Shown here: piece after piece, positions 1 through 7,910 of the stretch
How positions within the stretch are numbered: position 1 is the stretch's first letter
Layout: the number at the start of each line of letters is the position of its first letter
Source of the DNA: Christensenella sp. UBA6880
GTDB lineage: Bacteria > Bacillota > Clostridia > Christensenellales > CAG-917
Direction: 5' to 3'
Length of the DNA stretch: 33,972 nucleotides
Assembly (NCBI GenBank): GCA_002449145.1
Contig: DKCG01000034.1
Coordinates: 1 to 33,972, forward strand
Program-made: the position numbers and the translations under genes
The notes under the pieces: model-generated
The model's input: the letters and a program-made list of their open reading frames with translations, nothing else
Databases searched by the model: none
Told to the model about the DNA's origin: nothing

Positions 1-84
1 ACGTGAGGAAGGGGGAAGTTTTATTTGTTGTCAAGGTTATTCTTTTTGAAAATAACTTGTGCGTTTTATAAATACATTATCTTC

Positions 85-113
85 TTGTATTCTGTTTAAG
101 TTCTTGTTATAAT
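85..113 (+). promoter_or_regulatory. Sigma-A-type promoter of plsX
   Basis: A TTGTAT -35 box (85-90) and a perfect TATAAT -10 box (108-113) are separated by 17 bp. The start point would be near 120, giving a leader of about 20 nt before plsX. I see no FapR-like operator. Bases 1-84 contain no recognisable gene. Confidence 0.75.
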
Positions 114-141
114 AATCACATCAATATATTATAGGTGATTT

Positions 142-1173
142 ATGAAAATCATTGTTGACGCTATGGGCGGCGATAATGCGCCTTTGCAAATCGTTTTGGG
201 AGCGGTTGACGCTCTCAATCAAGACAAAAATCTCAAAGTCGTGCTTGTGGGCGACCAAAACGCAATCGAGCAATCTCTTTGCGAGTGCAAAGAATACGAC
301 AAGAATAGGTTGGACATAATCGACGCAAAAGACGTGATAACCAACGACGATACGCCCACGACGGCGATAAGAACGAAGAAAGAAAGTTCTTTGGTCAAGG
401 CGTTCGACGCGCTTATGCACGACGACGAGGCGGGCGGATTCGTTTCGGCAGGTTCGACGGGTGCGGTGCTTGTGGGCGCGTATCTCAAAGTCGGTCGCAT
501 AAAGGGCGTAACTCGTCCCGCGCTTGCGCCCGTGCTTCCCACTCTCAAAGGCAACGGCGTAGTGCTTTGCGATTGCGGCGCAAACGTCGATTGCAAGAGC
601 ATGAATCTCGTTCATTTTGCCATTATGGCAAGCGCGTACGCAACCGCTATGCTCGGCGTAAAGAATCCGAGAGTGGGGCTTCTCAACAACGGCGTTGAGG
701 AACACAAGGGCAACGAACTCACTCAAGAAGCGCACAAATTGCTTGCGCAAACGGAAGGAATCAATTTCGTGGGCAACTGCGAAGCGCGCGATATTTTAAG
801 CGGCGATTTCGACGTCGTGGTTTCTGACGGATTCAACGGCAACATCGCTCTAAAATCCGCGGAAGGCACGGCAAACACTATGCTTTCGCTCATAAAAGAG
901 GGTGTGTATTCGGGCGGATTGCGCACCAAACTCGGCGCACTTATGCTCAAACCCGTATTTGTGAAAGTCAAAAAGAAAATGGACTACAACGCTCACGGCG
1001 GCGCGTGCTTCCTCGGCGTAAAGAAAGTCGTCGTCAAGTCGCACGGCGCGTCTAAAGCGAAATCCGTCACCGCAAGCATATTGCAAGCAAAATCCCTTGC
1101 CGAAAGCAAGATTTGCGACAAAATCGCAAGCGGCATGAGCGTGCTCGACAAACTCGAAACCGCCGAAAACTAA
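142..1173 (+). CDS. plsX: Phosphate acyltransferase PlsX
   Basis: PlsX makes acyl-phosphate from acyl-ACP, the first committed step of the PlsX/PlsY route to phosphatidic acid, and works as a peripheral membrane enzyme. The 343-aa length is typical. The N-terminus MKIIVDAMGGDNAP is the family hallmark, and the glycine-rich stretches GGFVSAGSTGAVLVGA and NGVVLCDCGANVDC are conserved family segments. The ATG follows TAGGTGAT. In most Bacillota plsX is followed by fabD, fabG and acpP before rnc; here rnc follows directly after 138 bp of A-rich sequence, so acyl carrier protein and malonyl transfer genes must lie elsewhere. Confidence 0.96.
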   Translation: MKIIVDAMGGDNAPLQIVLGAVDALNQDKNLKVVLVGDQNAIEQSLCECKEYDKNRLDIIDAKDVITNDDTPTTAIRTKKESSLVKAFDALMHDDEAGGFVSAGSTGAVLVGAYLKVGRIKGVTRPALAPVLPTLKGNGVVLCDCGANVDCKSMNLVHFAIMASAYATAMLGVKNPRVGLLNNGVEEHKGNELTQEAHKLLAQTEGINFVGNCEARDILSGDFDVVVSDGFNGNIALKSAEGTANTMLSLIKEGVYSGGLRTKLGALMLKPVFVKVKKKMDYNAHGGACFLGVKKVVVKSHGASKAKSVTASILQAKSLAESKICDKIASGMSVLDKLETAEN

Positions 1174-1311
1174 GCGGTAACGCAATCAAAAATCAAACGA
1201 ACAAACGCCGTAAATAAGCGATAATCAAGCGCAAAACTGCAAAATTATCGTCGAAAATCACGCAAAAAAATAGCGAAAAACACGCAAAAACAACTGAACT
1301 TTTCAACAAGA

Positions 1312-1998
1312 ATGGAAGAAAAAGACATAAAAAAAATAGAAAAAATCGTCGGATACACGTTCAAGGACAAGTCCTTGCTTCAACGTGCGCTTACGCACGG
1401 TTCGGCTTCCAAAAACGCGCTTGAAAACTATCAATCGTTAGAATTTTTAGGGGATAGTATTCTCGACTTCATCGTTGCCAAACGCCTTATAGAAATCAAT
1501 CCGAACGCACACGAGGGCGCGCTCACGAGAATCCGCGCAACAATCGTGTCCAAAGAGCCGCTCGCAGAAGAAGTCAAGAAACTCGGACTTGAAAACTATC
1601 TTATCGTAGGCAAAGGCGAAAACGTCGCGTATATCAGTTCGCAAGCCAAAATTATGTCCGACTTGTTCGAGTCTATGATTGCGGCAATCTATCTTGACAG
1701 CAAGAGCATAGACGTTGCAGAGAAGTTTATTCTTTCAAAACTCGCGGATTTGTTCAACGGCAAATGCAAACATTTCGGCGAGGACGATTACAAGAGCAGA
1801 CTCAACGAATTTGCGTCGAGAAACGACGTTTCGGTGTCGTATAGCGAAGTCGAGCGCACAGGTCCGGCGCACAATCCGACTTTCGTCGTAGAAGTGAAAA
1901 TCAACACGTTCACGGCAGGTGTAGGCAAGGGCAAGAGCAAGAGGGAAGCAGAGCAAAATGCCGCAAAAGTCGCGCTCGAAGGCGTGATGAAAAAATAA
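1312..1998 (+). CDS. rnc: Ribonuclease III
   Basis: Double-strand-specific endoribonuclease that processes rRNA precursors and structured mRNAs. The signature LEFLGDSILDF lies at residues 43-53, and MSDLFESMIAAIYLD supplies the second pair of metal-binding acids (D and E). A double-stranded RNA-binding domain occupies about residues 155-228 (YKSRLNEFASRN, then GKGKSKREAEQNAAKVAL). At 228 aa it is of usual size. The position equivalent to E. coli E38 is Gln, which is common in the family. The only sensible ATG (1312) has a very poor Shine-Dalgarno sequence (ACAAG) after a long A-rich leader, so its translation may depend on the unstructured leader or on plsX coupling. Confidence 0.95.
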   Translation: MEEKDIKKIEKIVGYTFKDKSLLQRALTHGSASKNALENYQSLEFLGDSILDFIVAKRLIEINPNAHEGALTRIRATIVSKEPLAEEVKKLGLENYLIVGKGENVAYISSQAKIMSDLFESMIAAIYLDSKSIDVAEKFILSKLADLFNGKCKHFGEDDYKSRLNEFASRNDVSVSYSEVERTGPAHNPTFVVEVKINTFTAGVGKGKSKREAEQNAAKVALEGVMKK

Positions 1999-2078
1999 TT
2001 TTTCAAAAATTCGCTTAAAAATTCAAAGTAAAACGTCGGATTTTCTCGAAAACGCGGCATAATACGAAAACGTTTCAC

Positions 2079-2110
2079 AAAAAGTCACAAACGTCGTTTT
2101 GTGACTTTTT
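2079..2110 (+). terminator. Intrinsic terminator after rnc
   Basis: A 13-bp stem pairs AAAAAGTCACAAA (2079-2091) with TTTGTGACTTTTT (2098-2110) around a 6-nt loop and ends in five T. It separates the plsX-rnc unit from smc, which has its own promoter. Confidence 0.8.
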
Positions 2111-2206
2111 CAATATTCTAACCTGATTAAAAACGAAAATCTTAAAAATTTGCGGTCGATGTTTCACGGGCGGTGTGAAACTTGTGTGAAACATAAGAAA
2201 AACCGC

Positions 2207-2235
2207 TTGAAAACGCCGCTTCTATATGTTATTAT
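2207..2235 (+). promoter_or_regulatory. Promoter of smc
   Basis: TTGAAA (2207-2212) and TATTAT (2230-2235) are spaced by 17 bp. The start of transcription would be near 2242, about 28 nt before the smc start codon. Confidence 0.65.
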
Positions 2236-2269
2236 GTATAAGTATTAAAATAAGGTTAGGTATACGATT

Positions 2270-5200
2270 TTGTTAAATTTCGTCAAAATCGAAGCGAGAG
2301 GCTTCAAGTCTTTTGCGGATAAAATCGAAATCCCTTTTCAAGAGGGTGTAACGGCGATTATCGGCCCGAACGGGTGCGGTAAGTCGAACGTTGCCGACGC
2401 TATCCGTTGGACTTTGGGCGAACAGAGCGCGAAATCACTGCGCGGCAAGAATATGCAAGACGTCATATTCGCCGGCACTGAAAAGCGTAAAAGTATGTCC
2501 TATTGCGAAGTTTCCCTCGTTTTCAACAACTCGAATCAGCATATCTTCCCGACTATGCCGTTTGAAGAAGTGGTTATCACAAGAAAACTCGACCGCAGCG
2601 GTTTGAGCGAGTACTACATAAACCACAACCGCGTGCGTATGCGCGATATTATCTCGCTTTTCCACGACACCGGTATCGGCAAGGAAGGTTATTCGATTAT
2701 AGGTCAGGGCAGAGTTGCGGAAATTATGTCCGCAAAGCCGGGCGACCGCCGTCAGATTTTTGAAGAAGCGGCGGGCATTTCCAAATTCCGCGCGCAACGC
2801 ACGGAAGCGGAAAGAAAACTCGAAAAAACCGCCGTCAATCTCGAAACGGCAAATCAGGTTATCGACGAAATTCAAAAGCAGATAAATCCGCTCAAAAAGC
2901 AAGCCGAAACCGCCGAAAAATACTTTGCGCTCAAAGACGACCTCAAAAAGAACGAAGTCAATCTTTACATCTACAATTACGAGAACAATCAGAGCATAAA
3001 ACAAAAGATTTACGACCGTTTGGCGGCGAGCGAAAAAGACCTCAAAGTCAAAGAAATGCAACTCAACGAGTGCATAAAGAGATACGACGATTGCATAAGA
3101 GAATCCGCGGGTATCGACCGACTCTACGACGAGAGCAACAGCGAACTTATCGCGCTCAAAGTCGATGCGGCGAAACTCGAAGGCGCGGCGGGAATTTTGC
3201 AAGAGAAAATCAAGCATACTCAAGGCGAAATTCAGCGTCTTAACAGCGAATTGCAGTCAATAGACGGTCAACTCACCGTGTCGGGTCAACTTATTCAAAA
3301 GGCGGAAGAAAAGAAAGAAGCCGAGTTCGAGATTTACCTTCAAACGAGCAGAGAAGCAGAGGCGTTGCAACAAAAATACGCTTCGCTTTCAAAATCGCTC
3401 GCGGGTGCGGAAACCGACCTCGAAGCGCGCAATATCGATTACGTCAAGGCAATCGAAGATTTGGGCGCGCTCAAATCCAACCTTTCGGGATTCATTGCCG
3501 AAAAGGGCATAAACGACGAGAGAGCAAAGACGATTTTGTCGCTCGTAAATCAGCAAAAGGCTCGTCTTGACGAGGAACTTACCAATCTTGCCATTTACGA
3601 CGGAAAAGTCAAGTCCGCGAAGGAACGTATGCGCGCGCTTATGAGCGAGTATAACGAGGCTTTGTCCACGAAACTCGAAAATCAAGAGGCCATTCAAAGT
3701 TACGCAGAGGACATAGTGAGCCTCAACTCGAAACTCGGTCTTGCGCAAGGCAACCTCAACCTTTTGACATCCATAAAAAACGAATATTCGGGCTACCAAG
3801 ACGCCGTCAAACGCCTTATGCAAGACAGCAAGCACGACCCCGTGATAGGCTCGAAGATATGGGGCGTTTTGGCGGAAGTCATCACCGTTCCGAGCGACTT
3901 CGAGGCGGCAATCGAGTACGCTTTGGGCGGCGCGATGCAAAACGTGTTGGTGGAAACCGAGCGCGACGCAAGCGACCTCATCAACTACTTGAAACAAAAA
4001 GGTTACGGACGCGTTACGTTCAGACCGTTGACGTCTTGCCGTCCTCGTCCGCTTACGGGCGAGAATAGAGGCGTACTCACCGAACCCGGTTGCTACGGCC
4101 TAGCAAGCGAACTTATTAAATACGACAAGAAATTCGACGGATTCGTGCAAACGCTTTTGGGCGGTACGGTGGTCGTAAACAACATCGACAACGCAATCCG
4201 AATCTTCAAAAAATACAATCAATCCATAAAAATCGTGACGCTCGACGGCGAAATCTTCTCGCGCGGCGGCGAAATTACGGGCGGTTCGAGAAGGTCGCAA
4301 ACTCAAGGTTTGCTCGCACAAGAAAAGAAAATCGAACAAGCGCAAGCGAATCTCGAAAAAATCAAGAACAATATCGCGCTTCTCAACAATCAACGCGCCG
4401 AACGCGAGCAAGAACTCAAAGATTTGACCGATAAAATCGAGCAACTCAATCAAGAGATAAGCGAACTTCGTATCGAAAACAGTCTCAACGAGGACAAGTC
4501 AAAACAAGCATACGAAGTTACGCAATCCTTGCAAGAGGAAATTTCCAAAAACGCCGAAGAATACGAAATCGTCAAGGCGAGAATCAAGGAACTCGAAGAA
4601 AAAATCAGTTCTATCGACGAACTCGAAAAGGTCGTTGCCGAAAAGAAAGAAGAATATACTTCTATGCTTGAAAGTTCAAAGAACGTCAGCAGCGAGCAAA
4701 AGAGCGAAAGAGAAGTGATGGCTGAGCAAGTGACCGAAATTCGAGTCAAACTTGCGGGGCATAAGAGTATTTTGGACGCTTGCGATCAGGATTTGTTCCG
4801 TTATAGACGTGAAAGAGAAACTCTCGAAGACGAGAAACTCGACGTTATCGCGGCTTTGAAACTCGAACAACAAAACCTCGACAACATCACCAACGCGCCC
4901 GAAAAGACGACGTTCTCGAAAGAGGACGAGGCTCGAATCGCCGCTTTGGAAAAGCAAATCGCCGACCTCAACGTGAGAAAGCGCACCATATCCGACGAAA
5001 TCGTATCGCTCGACCAAGAAAAAACTCGTATTACCGACGAGAGAATGGCGGTCAACGAAAAGAAAGTGCGCGACGAGAATATGCTTGAAAACGTGGACAT
5101 CGAAATGCGTACGCAACAGCAACATATCCTCGAAGAATACGATTTGACGTACGCAAGCGCGGTTGAATTCAAAGACCCCGAATTTAAGGCGTACGGTGCG

Positions 5201-5860
5201 TTGACGGTCATATCCGACCTCAAAAAGTCAATAAACCGACTCGGCGACGTCAACCCGCTCGCTCTTCAAACCCTCAAAGAAACAGAGGAAAGATTGCAAG
5301 AGCAAACAACCTATCGCGACGACATTCAAAAGGCGTACGACGACATCGTTACGATAATCAACGAACTTACGGGCGAAATGCAAACCAAGTTCTCGGACGC
5401 ATTCGACCAAATCAGCGAGAACTTCAAGGACGTATTCCAACAACTGTTCGGCGGTGGTAAGGGTGAGTTGCGACTCAATATGCAAGATACGGACGACGTG
5501 CTCGAAGCGGGTATCGACATCTACGCGCAACCCCCGGGAAAGAAACTGCAAAACATCAGTCTTTTGAGCGGTGGCGAACAAGCGTTGACGGCAATCTCGA
5601 TTCTGTTTGCAATCTTGAAACTCAAACCGATGCCGTTCTGCGTACTCGACGAAATCGAAGCGGCACTCGACGACGCCAACGTCAACTTGTTTGCGGAATT
5701 TCTCAAAAAATTCAGTGACTATACGCAGTTTATCGTCATCACGCACAGAAAACCGACTATGCGCCACGCAGACACGATTTTCGGCGTTACGATGGAAGAA
5801 AAGGGCGTAACGAAGATTGTTTCGATTGAGTTTGAGGAAGCGGCGAAACACGCAAAATAA
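2270..5860 (+). CDS. smc: Chromosome partition protein SMC
   Basis: Structural maintenance of chromosomes ATPase; with ScpA and ScpB it loads at parS sites and extrudes or aligns DNA for chromosome segregation. The 1196-aa protein shows the complete SMC plan: Walker A GPNGCGKS at residues 32-39, a coiled-coil arm to about 500, a hinge (about 520-680, ending in the glycine-rich GEIFSRGGEITGGS), a returning coiled coil, the ABC signature LLSGGEQALTA near 1098 and Walker B PFCVLDEIEAALDD near 1123. The start is a TTG at 2270 preceded by AAGGTTAGG, and the protein then begins LNFVKIEARGFKSF as expected. scpA and scpB are not in the window. Confidence 0.97.
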   Translation: MLNFVKIEARGFKSFADKIEIPFQEGVTAIIGPNGCGKSNVADAIRWTLGEQSAKSLRGKNMQDVIFAGTEKRKSMSYCEVSLVFNNSNQHIFPTMPFEEVVITRKLDRSGLSEYYINHNRVRMRDIISLFHDTGIGKEGYSIIGQGRVAEIMSAKPGDRRQIFEEAAGISKFRAQRTEAERKLEKTAVNLETANQVIDEIQKQINPLKKQAETAEKYFALKDDLKKNEVNLYIYNYENNQSIKQKIYDRLAASEKDLKVKEMQLNECIKRYDDCIRESAGIDRLYDESNSELIALKVDAAKLEGAAGILQEKIKHTQGEIQRLNSELQSIDGQLTVSGQLIQKAEEKKEAEFEIYLQTSREAEALQQKYASLSKSLAGAETDLEARNIDYVKAIEDLGALKSNLSGFIAEKGINDERAKTILSLVNQQKARLDEELTNLAIYDGKVKSAKERMRALMSEYNEALSTKLENQEAIQSYAEDIVSLNSKLGLAQGNLNLLTSIKNEYSGYQDAVKRLMQDSKHDPVIGSKIWGVLAEVITVPSDFEAAIEYALGGAMQNVLVETERDASDLINYLKQKGYGRVTFRPLTSCRPRPLTGENRGVLTEPGCYGLASELIKYDKKFDGFVQTLLGGTVVVNNIDNAIRIFKKYNQSIKIVTLDGEIFSRGGEITGGSRRSQTQGLLAQEKKIEQAQANLEKIKNNIALLNNQRAEREQELKDLTDKIEQLNQEISELRIENSLNEDKSKQAYEVTQSLQEEISKNAEEYEIVKARIKELEEKISSIDELEKVVAEKKEEYTSMLESSKNVSSEQKSEREVMAEQVTEIRVKLAGHKSILDACDQDLFRYRRERETLEDEKLDVIAALKLEQQNLDNITNAPEKTTFSKEDEARIAALEKQIADLNVRKRTISDEIVSLDQEKTRITDERMAVNEKKVRDENMLENVDIEMRTQQQHILEEYDLTYASAVEFKDPEFKAYGALTVISDLKKSINRLGDVNPLALQTLKETEERLQEQTTYRDDIQKAYDDIVTIINELTGEMQTKFSDAFDQISENFKDVFQQLFGGGKGELRLNMQDTDDVLEAGIDIYAQPPGKKLQNISLLSGGEQALTAISILFAILKLKPMPFCVLDEIEAALDDANVNLFAEFLKKFSDYTQFIVITHRKPTMRHADTIFGVTMEEKGVTKIVSIEFEEAAKHAK

Positions 5861-6532
5861 TCGTCGCTAAGGCAACGGCAACACGCAAGTTTGCGTATTG
5901 CCGAGAGCCTTGCTAGATTATTTTGCCACTAACCGCACAATCGTGCGTGTGCTATCAGTCCAAGCACGGATAAAAACTCAAACCGCAGTTCCGCACGCAC
6001 GATTGTTTGGTAAAAGCGCACTTCGTGCGCAAAGGCAACAATGTTGCGCCGAGTGCAAAACAGAAAATCAGCGCAAAGGCAACTGCAACACGCAAGTTTG
6101 CGTATTGCCGAGAGCCTTGCTAGATTATTTTGCCACTAACGCGCAGAAAATCTTTGCTATCAAAATAAGACGGGCAAGGAATCGAGCCGCAGTTTCGCAA
6201 GATTGTCTGCTTGTTTTGGCGCACTTCGTGCGCAAAGGAAACTCTTTGCGCCGGATGCAAAACACTTGTCACCCATCTTTTCAAGATGGCTTGACAAATA
6301 TTTTGGCGCAAACGTCCTGTCACAAACAAATCAGAGCATTTGTTTGTGACGTAATGGGTTGCAACTTTGAGGCGGCTCGGCAGTTGCAACGACACAAATG
6401 GATGCTCACAACAATTCTTTGTCGTTTCATAAACTACGGCTCCGCCTGTCTACGAGCAACGTTTGTGCGGCTGCGAAACCGTATGATTCTAAAGTTATAT
6501 AGTATAAGTTATAAAATATATTAAGGTGGACT
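5861..6532. other. 672-bp structured intergenic region between smc and ftsY
   Basis: No convincing gene. Besides the duplicated unit it holds further distinct inverted repeats: 6266-6297 (TTGTCA/TGACAA outside CCATCTT/AAGATGG), 6319-6350 (13-bp stem, 6-nt loop), 6358-6390 (9-bp stem GTTGCAACT/AGTTGCAAC) and 6388-6426 (AACGACA/TGTCGTT). A 208-codon frame crosses it, but its product is compositionally odd, includes translated repeat copies and lacks a ribosome binding site. The region may be a chromosomal repeat element, a non-coding RNA or a remnant of a mobile element. It also contains whatever terminates smc and starts ftsY. Confidence 0.6.
5871..6260. repeat. Tandem duplication of a hairpin-rich unit, about 205 bp
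   Basis: Bases 5871-5933 recur at 6078-6140 with one mismatch in 63. The palindrome GCGCACTTCGTGCGC recurs at 6016-6030 and 6219-6233, an offset of 203, so two diverged copies of a unit of about 205 bp lie head to tail. Each copy carries an imperfect stem-loop at its left end (5877-5902; 6085-6108) and a hairpin after the palindrome. In copy 1 that last stem is GCGCAA/TTGCGC; in copy 2 it is GCGCAAAG/CTTTGCGC. Copy 1 also has a 13-bp inverted repeat (5937-5949 with 5994-6006). Confidence 0.8.
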
Positions 6533-7426
6533 ATGGGATTTTTTCAAAAAATCGTACAAGGGATAAAGAAAACCAAAGACGCGTTTTCAAAGAAATTGTT
6601 TTTTGCTTTCTCGGCAAGAGAACTCAACGACGAGTTCTATGAGAATCTCGAAGAAGCGTTGCTCACCGCAGACGTAGGTATAACCGCAACCGAAAATCTC
6701 ATCGACGAACTCAAAGACGAGATTTTCAAACGCAAAATCAAGAAACCCGAAGACGCAAAAGGCGTTCTTGCCGAACTTATGATTGAGGACATCGACTACG
6801 ATATTCCCGAATACGAATATCCGCTTGTCATATTGCTTTCGGGCGTAAACGGCGTGGGTAAAACCACTGCAATCGGCAAACTCGCGCATATGTTCAAAGA
6901 GCAAGGACATTCGGTTGTCGTCGCTGCCGCAGATACGTTCAGAGCCGCCGCAAGCGAACAACTCGAAGTGTGGGGCGAGCGCGCAGGCGTTAGAGTTATC
7001 CGCCACAACGAGGGCGCAGACCCCGCGGCTGTCGTGTTCGACGCGATTTCTTCGGCAAAAGCAAAGGGTAACGACGTGATTTTGGTTGACACCGCCGGCA
7101 GACTTCACAACAAAAAGAACCTTATGGCGGAACTTCAAAAGATTTGCCGCGTAGTAGAGCGTGAATTGCCGAACGCGGACTTCCGCAAATATCTCGTTCT
7201 CGACGCAACGACGGGTCAAAACGCTGTGTCGCAAGCGGAAATTTTCAGCGAGGACATCGACACGGACGGCATTATCCTCACCAAACTCGACGGAACGGCA
7301 AAGGGCGGCGTGGTGCTCGCGATAAGCGAGGAACTCGGACTTCCCGTCGTGTACGTCGGCGTCGGCGAAAAAATCGACGATTTGATTCCGTTCGACGCAA
7401 AAGACTTTATCAATGCGTTGCTCTAA
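6533..7426 (+). CDS. ftsY: Signal recognition particle receptor FtsY
   Basis: SRP-GTPase that docks ribosome-nascent chain-Ffh complexes at the membrane and hands them to SecYEG. At 297 aa it is the compact form, an NG domain with an amphipathic N-terminus (MGFFQKIVQGIKKTKDAFSKK) and no acidic A domain. The G1 loop GVNGVGKTT is at residues 104-112, DTAGRLH near 186 and TKLDGTAKGG near 250. The motif ADTFRAAASEQL is typical of FtsY. The ATG at 6533 follows AAGGTGG. Its partner Ffh lies two genes downstream, the usual grouping. Confidence 0.96.
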   Translation: MGFFQKIVQGIKKTKDAFSKKLFFAFSARELNDEFYENLEEALLTADVGITATENLIDELKDEIFKRKIKKPEDAKGVLAELMIEDIDYDIPEYEYPLVILLSGVNGVGKTTAIGKLAHMFKEQGHSVVVAAADTFRAAASEQLEVWGERAGVRVIRHNEGADPAAVVFDAISSAKAKGNDVILVDTAGRLHNKKNLMAELQKICRVVERELPNADFRKYLVLDATTGQNAVSQAEIFSEDIDTDGIILTKLDGTAKGGVVLAISEELGLPVVYVGVGEKIDDLIPFDAKDFINALL

Positions 7427-7516
7427 TAAAATCAAAAAACTGCATTAGATTATCGAAATCGCAACGATACGATTTTGGGATAATTATATTAAATTTAATT
7501 GTATAAAATAATTTTT

Positions 7517-7549
7517 AGGTGTCTTGCAAAAATACTTGACACCTTTTTT
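7517..7549 (+). terminator. Terminator of ftsY overlapping the ylxM -35 box
   Basis: AGGTGTC (7517-7523) pairs with GACACCT (7538-7544), followed by TTTTTA. The 14-nt loop is large, so efficiency is uncertain. The 3' arm includes the TTGACA that serves as the next promoter's -35 box. Confidence 0.6.
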
Positions 7550-7564
7550 ATTTCGGAGTATGAT
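7536..7564 (+). promoter_or_regulatory. Promoter of the ylxM-ffh operon
   Basis: Consensus TTGACA (7536-7541), a 17-bp spacer and TATGAT (7559-7564). A perfect 9-bp inverted repeat, ACTTGACAC (7534-7542) and GTGTCAAGT (7566-7574), brackets the spacer and -10 box, so it may be an operator or a fold that competes with the ftsY terminator. Confidence 0.8.
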
Positions 7565-7595
7565 AGTGTCAAGTTAAAATGCTTGATAGGGTGAT

Positions 7596-7910
7596 ATGGA
7601 TAGATTTGAAATTTCCACGCTCAGAAGTTACTACGGTGCGCTTCTGACTCAAAGACAAAACGATTTGCTCGTTATGCACTATGACGAGGATTTGTCTTTC
7701 GGGGAAATTGCGAACATCGTCGGCATATCTCGTCAAGCCGTTCTCGACGGCATAAACAAGGGCGAAAAACACCTTTGCGAGTACGAACAAAAACTTCGTC
7801 TCGTCGAGAAAGACAAAAAAATGCACGCAGTTATCGATTCGCTCGAAAAGGTCGATAACCAAACTGCAAAAAATTGCGCTCAGCAACTTCGGTTGTTAAT
7901 GGAGGAATAA
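7596..7910 (+). CDS. ylxM: YlxM-family HTH protein of the SRP operon
   Basis: Small helix-turn-helix protein (UPF0122) encoded next to ffh in Gram-positives; in streptococci it binds the SRP and modulates its GTPase activity. The 104-aa sequence has the typical pattern LLTQRQNDLLVMHYDEDLSFGEIANIVGISRQAVLDGI, a sigma-70 region-4-like HTH at about residues 17-55, followed by a charged helix. The stop codon abuts the ATG of ffh with a GGAGG (7901-7905) inside the ylxM end, so the two are translationally coupled. Whether it also binds the inverted repeat at its own promoter is unknown. Confidence 0.92.
   Translation: MDRFEISTLRSYYGALLTQRQNDLLVMHYDEDLSFGEIANIVGISRQAVLDGINKGEKHLCEYEQKLRLVEKDKKMHAVIDSLEKVDNQTAKNCAQQLRLLMEE

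Noticed and set aside
5898..6524. 208-codon open frame across the smc-ftsY gap
   Set aside because: No ribosome binding site, both repeat copies translated, unusual residue mix and dense hairpins. More likely a non-coding structured region.
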